Assembly: GCF_004364865.1 (NCBI RefSeq)
Contig: NZ_SOAU01000001.1
Span: 868,001 to 932,000 of the forward strand
Direction: 5' to 3'
Source of the DNA: Ilumatobacter fluminis
GTDB lineage: Bacteria > Actinomycetota > Acidimicrobiia > Acidimicrobiales > Ilumatobacteraceae
DNA: 64,000 nucleotides
This document shows, in pieces, positions 58,250 to 64,000 of the stretch (the first letter of the stretch is position 1; each line of letters begins with the position of its first letter). The notes beneath the pieces were generated by a model that did no database searches, was not told where the DNA came from, and worked only from the letters and a program-made list of their open reading frames with translations. The translations under genes were made by a program, and so were the position numbers.

Positions 58250-59236
58250 ATGGCGGAGCAGGCGCTGGGGTTCGACGGGTTCATGGAGGTGGCGCTCTAT
58301 GGGGCCGGCGGGTTCTACACACAAGGCGGCAAGGCCGGGCGTCGTGGCGACTTCATCACCTCGCCCGAGGTCGGCCCCCTCTTCGGCGCCGTGGTCGCCC
58401 GCTACCTCGACAGCGAGTGGGAACGCATCGGACGTCCCGACACCTTCACCGTCGTCGACGCCGGTGCCGGACCCGGTGCGCTCGCCCGGTCGGTGCTCGC
58501 CGCCGAACCGGCCTGCCGATCGGCCCTGCGATACGTCGCCGTCGAGATCGCCGATCATCAGCGCGAACAGCACCCCGACGAGGTCGAGTCGGTCGCCGAC
58601 CTGCCGACCGCGCCGTTCGACGGTGTCGTCGTCGCGAACGAACTGCTCGACAACCTGCCGTTCCGTCTCGCCGTGTTCGACGGTGGCTGGCGTGAAGCAT
58701 TCGTCGTCCGACTGCCCGACGGCCAGCTCGTCGAACAGCTGAGCGCCCCGTTCGACCCGGCCCCGGCCACCCTGCCCGTGCCCGCACCGCACGGAGCGCG
58801 AGCCCCACTCCACCAGCGGGCACGCGACTGGGTCGATCATGCGCGATCACTCGTGCGGAACGGCTCGGTCGTCGCGATCGACTACTGCTCGGCAACGACG
58901 GCCGAACTTGCCGCCCGGCCGTGGCGTGAGTGGCTCCGCACCTACCGCGGCCATGAGCGCGGCGGCCACTACCTCGCCGATCCCGGCCAGCAGGACATCA
59001 CGACCGAGGTCGCGATCGACCAGCTGCCCACCCCCGACGCCGTTCGTTCGCAAGCCCAGTGGCTGCAGCTCCACGGCATCGCCGACCTCGTCGACGAGGG
59101 CAAGCAGTACTGGGCCGAACACGCCGCCCGACCCGACCTCGCGGCGATGCGCATGCGCAGCCGCGTGAGCGAGGCCGAGGCGCTCCTCGACCTGGCAGGC
59201 CTCGGCTCGTTCAGCGTGCTCGAGTGGCGCAGCTGA
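58250..59236 (+). CDS. MidA/NDUFAF7-family SAM-dependent methyltransferase, complex I assembly candidate
   Basis: 328 residues. The family hallmark GDFITSPEVGPLFGAVVARYL is near residues 33-53. The SAM-binding motif VVDAGAGPGALARSVL is near 68-83, and FDGVVVANELLDNLPFR resembles the conserved VxANExxDxxP segment. NDUFAF7 symmetrically dimethylates an arginine of the NuoD-type subunit during mitochondrial complex I assembly, and MidA is its bacterial and amoebal relative. The position directly behind an 11-subunit nuo operon fits that role, though it has its own promoter. Start chosen by the TAGGGT box; a GTG at 58217 is an alternative. It ends one base from the convergent lipoprotein gene. 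Confidence 0.88.
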   Translation: MAEQALGFDGFMEVALYGAGGFYTQGGKAGRRGDFITSPEVGPLFGAVVARYLDSEWERIGRPDTFTVVDAGAGPGALARSVLAAEPACRSALRYVAVEIADHQREQHPDEVESVADLPTAPFDGVVVANELLDNLPFRLAVFDGGWREAFVVRLPDGQLVEQLSAPFDPAPATLPVPAPHGARAPLHQRARDWVDHARSLVRNGSVVAIDYCSATTAELAARPWREWLRTYRGHERGGHYLADPGQQDITTEVAIDQLPTPDAVRSQAQWLQLHGIADLVDEGKQYWAEHAARPDLAAMRMRSRVSEAEALLDLAGLGSFSVLEWRS

Positions 59237-59980
59237 TCACGCCGGCGTCAACGTCACCGGGTGACGAACCCCGGGATCCGCCGTCTCGAACATGATGACC
59301 GGCGTCGGTCCGGAACAGTCGTACGGCGCATCGTTGATCGGCACGCTTCCGAGGAGGCCGTTCGCGAAGGCGCTCTCGTCGAGCGTCTGGCCACCGACGG
59401 TCACGATCACGCTCAGGTTGCTCGAACCGAGGGTCGTGACGATGACACCGTCATCAGCGGTGTAGGTGCCACTGACGGTGCCGCTCGACTGCCCTTCACC
59501 ACTGGTGCCGACCGCGCTGACCACGAGATCGAAGTCCGCGGTGTACAGGTAGGTGTCGGCGGTGAGGTCGAGCAGCGTCTGGCCCGACACCGTGATGTCG
59601 AGCGGGGCGCCGACCGTCGCTTCGAGGGTGTCGTAGAAGGCGTTCATCTCGTCCTGGGTGATCACCCAGTTGCCGACCAGGCACTCGCCGGGTGTGGGAG
59701 CGGCCGTCGTCGGGGGCACGGTCGTCGGTGCCGGGGCGGTCGTCGGCGGTGCGGTCGTCGGGACGGTCGTGGTCTCCGCCGGGGCTGTCGTCGCTGCGCC
59801 CCCACCGCCGCCGCCACCGCTCGGGGCGTCCGTCGTCGTCGGAGCGGGTGCGGTGGTCTCGGGCGCCGTGGTCTCGGGAGCGGACGTCGTCACAGCGTCG
59901 ATCGAACTGCTGGCGTCGTCGTCACCTCCGCCGCATGCCGCGAGTGTGAGAACAAGAACCGGGACCGCCATCCAACGCAT
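59237..59980 (-). CDS. secreted lipoprotein with Thr/Pro/Gly-rich linker, function unknown
   Basis: 247 residues. The signal peptide ends in the lipobox LAAC (C16). A Thr/Pro/Ala linker with a poly-Gly patch (residues about 20-95) leads to a soluble C-terminal domain. That domain begins GECLVGNWVI, with a terminal YDCSGP cysteine that could pair with the first. The GxWxI start and repeated Thr/Ser-rich beta strands suggest a lipocalin-like barrel, which is tentative. The layout resembles the lipoprotein at 40023. Its stop codon abuts the stop of the MidA-like gene. Confidence 0.8.
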   Translation of the reverse strand: MRWMAVPVLVLTLAACGGGDDDASSSIDAVTTSAPETTAPETTAPAPTTTDAPSGGGGGGGAATTAPAETTTVPTTAPPTTAPAPTTVPPTTAAPTPGECLVGNWVITQDEMNAFYDTLEATVGAPLDITVSGQTLLDLTADTYLYTADFDLVVSAVGTSGEGQSSGTVSGTYTADDGVIVTTLGSSNLSVIVTVGGQTLDESAFANGLLGSVPINDAPYDCSGPTPVIMFETADPGVRHPVTLTPA

Positions 59981-60029
59981 GCCGACATTCTGGCTCGCGA
60001 TGCGGGCCCTGACCAGCGAATAGCCGCGG

Positions 60030-60887
60030 TCACGATGCCAGCACGGCGTCGAGGGCGCGTTCGGTCGCGCCGGCGTAGCCGCCGCCGAACTTGACGGCGT
60101 GCACCGTCAGCGGGGCCAACTGGTGCAGCGGGATGCGTTGCTCCCAGCCGTCGGCGAGCGGGAACTCGTCGTCGTAGGCGGCGAATGCGTCAACGCCGTA
60201 CCCGCCGAACAGCCGCATCATGGCCAGGTCGAACTCACGGTGCCCGCCGTGCGCAGCCGGGTCGATCAGCCACGATCGACCCGCTCGATCGACGATGCGG
60301 TTGCCTGCCCACAGGTCGCCGTGCAACCGAGCCGGAGGTTCGGGCGGACCGCCCACCTCGTCGAGTCGCTCGATCACCGCGTCGAGCTTCTCCAGGGTCC
60401 GGACAGGGAGCGCCCCACTGTCGCCGGCCAGCCGCCGCAGCGGCACCAGCCGGCGCTCGCGGAAGAACTCGACCCACGTGTCGCAGGGGTCGTTCGGCAG
60501 TGCCCGACTGCCGGTGGTCCGTCGGTCGGTGCGGCCGAAGGTGGGGAGGCCGAACCGGTGCAGTCGGGCGAGTGATCGGCCGAACGCCGCCTCGTCCTCC
60601 GCCCGGCCGCCTTCGTCGATCCATTCGAGCGCCAGGAACGCTGCACCGTCGTCGCCGTCCGAGACCGCGAGCACGTCGGGCACCGGCAGCACGCCGGGCT
60701 CCCGGAGCCACCGCAATCCCTCGGCTTCGGTCGAGAAGAAGTGTGCCGGAGGATCCCGGTGCGTCTTGGCGAACACCCTGCGACGGTCTTCGAGGTCGAC
60801 CCGGTACGACTCGGCGACGTCGCCCCCGCCGAGCCTCGCCATGGCCACGACGGGCGATCCGAGCGCGGCGGCGAGCTGATCACGCAT
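60030..60887 (-). CDS. fructosamine kinase family protein
   Basis: 285 residues of the protein-kinase-like/APH fold. The catalytic loop reads ARLHGDLWAGNRIVD and the metal-binding segment LIDPAAHGGHREFDLAMMRLFGG, both typical of fructosamine-3-kinase-related proteins. VFAKTHRD supplies the ATP-binding lysine. These enzymes phosphorylate ketosamines on glycated proteins or amines and initiate deglycation. The ATG at 60887 lies 8 bases after a TATCGT box; frames extending upstream are unrelated to the family. Substrate not determined. Confidence 0.88.
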   Translation of the reverse strand: MRDQLAAALGSPVVAMARLGGGDVAESYRVDLEDRRRVFAKTHRDPPAHFFSTEAEGLRWLREPGVLPVPDVLAVSDGDDGAAFLALEWIDEGGRAEDEAAFGRSLARLHRFGLPTFGRTDRRTTGSRALPNDPCDTWVEFFRERRLVPLRRLAGDSGALPVRTLEKLDAVIERLDEVGGPPEPPARLHGDLWAGNRIVDRAGRSWLIDPAAHGGHREFDLAMMRLFGGYGVDAFAAYDDEFPLADGWEQRIPLHQLAPLTVHAVKFGGGYAGATERALDAVLAS

Positions 60888-60895
60888 GCCGCTGC

Positions 60896-60901
60896 ACGAT
60901 A
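60896..60901 (-). promoter_or_regulatory. -10 box for leaderless fructosamine-kinase-family gene
   Basis: On the minus strand TATCGT ends 8 bases before the ATG at 60887. Confidence 0.45.
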
Positions 60902-60957
60902 GCCAGCGCTCCCGTCGGGCCGGTCGAGCGTGCGCCGCCGACGTCGTCACGATCGCG

Positions 60958-60989
60958 TACGATGCGCACGGGGCTGGGGGAGGCCCCGT
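60958..60989 (+). promoter_or_regulatory. -10 box and leader hairpin for the permease gene
   Basis: TACGAT (60958-60963) is a -10 candidate. It is followed by a 6-bp hairpin, CGGGGC and GCCCCG, around an 8-base purine-rich loop, before the GTG at 60997. Confidence 0.35.
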
Positions 60990-60996
60990 TCTCAGC

Positions 60997-63900
60997 GTGA
61001 ACCTGACCCAACCCATGTTCTCGGTCCTGCCGCGCAGCAGGGCATCGGTGATGCTCCTCGTCGCCGCGCTCGTGATGGCGACCGTCGCCACCACACTCGT
61101 CGCCGCCGTACCGATGTACTCCTCCGCGATCGTCGAAGCAGGGCTCCGCAGCACCCTGCTCGACGCCCGTCCGGCCGCCAGCGGTTTCGAGGCGTCGTTC
61201 CGGACCCCGGCCGCCGACGTGGTCGCAGTCGACCGGTCGCTGACACGGCTCGCCGATGCCCGCCTCCCCGGCGAGCGCGACGACCTTCTGCTCGTCCGCT
61301 CCGACACGTACCAGCTGCCCGCAAACCGGACCGCGGACGGCTGGATCACCACCCTCGGCGTCGCCGACGGGGACGTGTTCGTCGAAACCGCCTCGACGCC
61401 GCCGCAGGACCCCGACGCCATCCCCGCACGCATCCACGTCGAAGCAGCCGAGTTGCTCGGGCTCGCTCCGGGCGACGTGATCGTGCTGGCCCGTGGCTCG
61501 GACGAACCCGTCGCCGTCGAGGTCGTTGCACTCGTCGAGCCCGCCGATCGACTCGACAAGGTGTGGTGGGACCAGCCACTGTTCCGCGACGGCGTCAGCC
61601 CCAACGGGTCGTTCACCGAGATCGGTCCGTTCTTCGTCGAACCGGAGGCGTTGGCCGAACTCGGCGGCACGGCGAACATCCGGTGGCGGGTCGTCCCCGA
61701 ACCGGTCTCGATCACCACCGACGACATCCAGCGACTTCGACGGGGCGTCGCCGGCATGGGGACTGCGATCGGCGACCGCATCGACGCGACGACACTCGTC
61801 GTCGACACCGAGTTACCCGATCTGCTCACCACGACCGACACGGCGATCGGCGCCACCGGTGCCGTGATCGCCGCCATCCTCCTCCAGCTCGTCGGCATCG
61901 CCCTCTACGGCGTCGGTCTGTCTGCGGCCGTGCTCGTCTCGTCGCGAGCCGTCGAGACGTCGATGCTGAGGTCGCGAGGTGCGACGGCGGAGCAGCTCGG
62001 CGCGATGGCGGCGGTCGAGTCGCTCGTGATCGCCGTGCCCGCGGTCATCCTCGGCCCGATCCTCGGCGGCCGCGTCGTCGAACTCATCGAACGGTGGGGG
62101 CCCGTCGCCCAGACGGCGCTCGATCTGCGCCCCGAGCGTTCGGTGACGGCGTGGGTCGGCGCAGGAATCGTCGGCGTGCTCGTCGTCGCCATCGTCACGT
62201 GGCCGGCGGTGCGGTCGGCGCGCGGGTTCGCTCGATCACAAGCGGCCCGTGCCCGCCCCGACCGCTCCTTGCCGTTGCAACGCTCGGGCCTCGATCTGGT
62301 CATCGCGGCGCTCGCCATCCTCGGTCTGTGGCGTCTCGGCGGTTCGTCGGCGGCCACGAGCGATCTGAGCGGTCGCCTCGGCACCGACCCGGTCCTGGTG
62401 CTCGCTCCGACCCTCGGCGTGATCGCTGCGTCACTGATCACCCTGCGTCTCATCGCCGTCGTCGCTGACCTGGCCCAACGGGTGACCGCCCGCCAGGGCG
62501 GCTTGTCGCTCGCGCTCGCCGGGTGGGAGATCGCCCGCCGACCGGCACGGACGGCTCGGACGTCGGTGCTGATCGTGCTCGCCGTCACCGTCGGTACGTT
62601 CGCTGCCGTGCACGGTGCGTCGTGGCAACGATCGCTCGCCGATCAGGCCGACGCCGAGGTCTCGGCCGACCTGGTGATCACCCCCGACCCGCGACCGGCC
62701 GCGACGCTGCCCCAGCGTTACGTGGCCGACGCGTACCTGCAGCTCGACGGCGTCGAACAGGTCGTCCCCGTCGACCGTCCGACCGCCGCCGTGTCGGCCG
62801 AACTCAGCGCGGTGCCGGTCGTCCTCACCGACGCCGCCGCGCTCGAGGGAACGCTCCGCCTCCGGAGTGACCTCTACGGCGACCTCGGCAGCGCCGGCTC
62901 GTTCGCGCGACTCCACGATCCGGTCGACATCGGAGGAATCCATCTGGGCGACGCGACCGCCGATCTGGTCGTCGACTACGAGTTGGAGGCCCGTCCCGCC
63001 ACGGCGCGTGGCGACATCCGGTTGTCCGCGACCGTGCTCGACCGGACGGGAACGCCGGTGTACATCGACGGTGATCGGATCCCGCTCGACACCACCAGCG
63101 GATCGGTCACCTTCCCCCTCCGGAACGAGGAGGTGCCCGGTGTGTCGCTCGGCCTCGACGGCCCGCTCCGCCTCGTCTCGCTCGACGTGGCCTTTCCGTC
63201 GGTCCGCGACGTCCCGTTCACCGACGAACCGCTCGATCCGGCCGAGTACACCCTCGAGCTCGGCCCGGCCGGGGTGGGTGACCGATCGTTCTCGCTCGAG
63301 GCTTCGTGGACGGTGAGTAGTGCGACGCTCGGCGACGTGTTGAGCCCACCGTCGAACGACGTGACCGGCACCGACGCCGGCATGCGCATCGTCGCCGACT
63401 CGGGTTCGACCCAGCGCGTGAACGCTGCCTACACCCTCACCATCGACACGGGTCCGTTCGGCGGGGGAGCGGGGAGCGAGATCCCCATCGTGGTGACGCC
63501 GGGCCTCCTCGATGCCACATCGCTCGGTGTCGACGACCGTCTGGTCGCCCGTCTGAACGGGGCAGCGGTCGACCTGCGGATCGTCGGTGTGGTGCCGGTC
63601 GTGCCGTTCCTGATCGACGAACCGATCGCGTTCGTCGCCGACTGGGAGACGGTCGCCCTCGATCTGTACGACCGGTCCCGTCGTGTGGAGACGCCCGACT
63701 CGTGGGCGGTCGCCGCCGACGAGGAGACGGCCCTCGAGATCCAGCGCCAACTGGCCGGCCCTCCCTACGATGTCGTCTCGGCGGTCGAGCGCCGCCAGAC
63801 CGCACGAACGCTGAGCCGAGAACCGGTCACGGTCGGGCTCTCGGGCAGCCTCGCGCTCGCCCTCGCCGCATCACTCGTCGTCGCAGCCATCGGCCTCGTC

Positions 63901-64000
63901 CTGACCGCCGTCGTCGGAGGTCGAGAACGACGACCGGCGTTCGCCGTCCTGCGAGCGATGGGCACACGTGCCTCGGAGCTGCGACGCTGGCTCCTCCTCG
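60997..64000 (+). CDS. large FtsX-like permease, 3' end beyond window
   Basis: The frame is open from a GTG at 60997 (ATG at 61015 is an alternative) to the window edge, over 1,000 codons. An N-terminal helix (VMLLVAALVMATVATTLVAAVPMY) is followed by an outer domain of about 240 residues. Four or more helices come next, including VSSRAVETSMLRSRGATAEQLGAMAAVESL, which is the FtsX coupling loop. Then comes a second helix after GWEIARRPARTARTSVLIVLAV, a large outer domain of over 350 residues, and the beginning of the last helix bundle with RRPAFAVLRAMGTRASELRRWLLL at the end. No ATPase gene is visible in the window. Probably the permease of an ABC exporter or a MacB-like transporter, substrate unknown. 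Confidence 0.88.
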   Translation, partial: MNLTQPMFSVLPRSRASVMLLVAALVMATVATTLVAAVPMYSSAIVEAGLRSTLLDARPAASGFEASFRTPAADVVAVDRSLTRLADARLPGERDDLLLVRSDTYQLPANRTADGWITTLGVADGDVFVETASTPPQDPDAIPARIHVEAAELLGLAPGDVIVLARGSDEPVAVEVVALVEPADRLDKVWWDQPLFRDGVSPNGSFTEIGPFFVEPEALAELGGTANIRWRVVPEPVSITTDDIQRLRRGVAGMGTAIGDRIDATTLVVDTELPDLLTTTDTAIGATGAVIAAILLQLVGIALYGVGLSAAVLVSSRAVETSMLRSRGATAEQLGAMAAVESLVIAVPAVILGPILGGRVVELIERWGPVAQTALDLRPERSVTAWVGAGIVGVLVVAIVTWPAVRSARGFARSQAARARPDRSLPLQRSGLDLVIAALAILGLWRLGGSSAATSDLSGRLGTDPVLVLAPTLGVIAASLITLRLIAVVADLAQRVTARQGGLSLALAGWEIARRPARTARTSVLIVLAVTVGTFAAVHGASWQRSLADQADAEVSADLVITPDPRPAATLPQRYVADAYLQLDGVEQVVPVDRPTAAVSAELSAVPVVLTDAAALEGTLRLRSDLYGDLGSAGSFARLHDPVDIGGIHLGDATADLVVDYELEARPATARGDIRLSATVLDRTGTPVYIDGDRIPLDTTSGSVTFPLRNEEVPGVSLGLDGPLRLVSLDVAFPSVRDVPFTDEPLDPAEYTLELGPAGVGDRSFSLEASWTVSSATLGDVLSPPSNDVTGTDAGMRIVADSGSTQRVNAAYTLTIDTGPFGGGAGSEIPIVVTPGLLDATSLGVDDRLVARLNGAAVDLRIVGVVPVVPFLIDEPIAFVADWETVALDLYDRSRRVETPDSWAVAADEETALEIQRQLAGPPYDVVSAVERRQTARTLSREPVTVGLSGSLALALAASLVVAAIGLVLTAVVGGRERRPAFAVLRAMGTRASELRRWLLL

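Noticed and set aside
60888-61898. N-terminal extension of the fructosamine-kinase-family gene to 622 codons
   Set aside because: The extension is antisense of the FtsX-like permease and precedes a TATCGT box and a good ATG at 60887.
60930-62468. 512-codon plus-strand Arg-rich frame
   Set aside because: Out-of-frame reading of the permease that starts at 60997; its product is mostly Arg/Pro/His.

Overview
The window is high-GC, gene-dense actinobacterial DNA. Several features point to a marine-type Acidimicrobiia (Ilumatobacter-like) organism: ClpC, LPXTG-type surface proteins, a menaquinone-type geranylgeranyl reductase, a two-component acyl-ACP desaturase, and many start codons directly behind TANNNT boxes. 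The phylum is well supported. The genus is an inference from style and gene order and was not tested by search. I saw no rRNA, tRNA, CRISPR array, insertion sequence or prophage.

Layout. 1-9.1 kb: the 3' end of a DUF1353-like gene, clpC (minus), a long-chain polyprenyl diphosphate synthase, trkA and trkH, then a geranylgeranyl-reductase-family flavoprotein on the minus strand. 9.1-10.5 kb: a membrane-anchored monoheme cytochrome c (minus) and a divergent promoter region. 10.5-31.6 kb: one continuous plus-strand operon. It encodes a small membrane protein, a 2[4Fe-4S] ferredoxin, a split b6-type cytochrome b, a Rieske protein, a diheme cytochrome c and a second orphan membrane protein. Four bases later it continues into a complete 14-gene nuoA-N set. 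31.7-36.7 kb: a translationally coupled ABC ATPase / FtsX-like permease / NarL-type kinase / response regulator operon, followed by a large secreted subtilase. 40-45.8 kb: a secreted lipoprotein, a 2-oxoglutarate/Fe(II) oxygenase, two paralogous LPPTG surface proteins embedded in pairs of a strong palindrome, and an acyl-ACP desaturase. 45.8-47.1 kb: an MFS transporter. 47.2-58.0 kb: a second complex I operon, nuoABCDHIJKLMN, lacking the NADH module nuoEFG. 58.2-64 kb: a MidA/NDUFAF7-type methyltransferase (a complex I assembly factor family), a lipoprotein, a fructosamine-kinase-family protein and the 5' part of a large FtsX-like permease that runs off the window.

How it works together. The core is a menaquinone-based respiratory locus. 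The polyprenyl synthase and the geranylgeranyl-reductase-like enzyme would make and reduce the quinone tail. Complex I(14) feeds electrons from NADH to the quinone. Complex I(11) would do so from an unknown donor; ferredoxin or F420H2 are the obvious hypotheses. The b6-type complex oxidises menaquinol towards cytochrome c, and the MidA-like protein would methylate a NuoD-type subunit. The most unusual aspects are the fusion of a ferredoxin-containing bc complex and complex I into one transcription unit, the second NADH-module-less complex I, and a short IPEHLL-type N-terminal motif shared by two cytochrome proteins. Tiny coupled ORFs inside the nuo operon and a family of paired palindromes with fixed 55-56 bp spacing also stand out.
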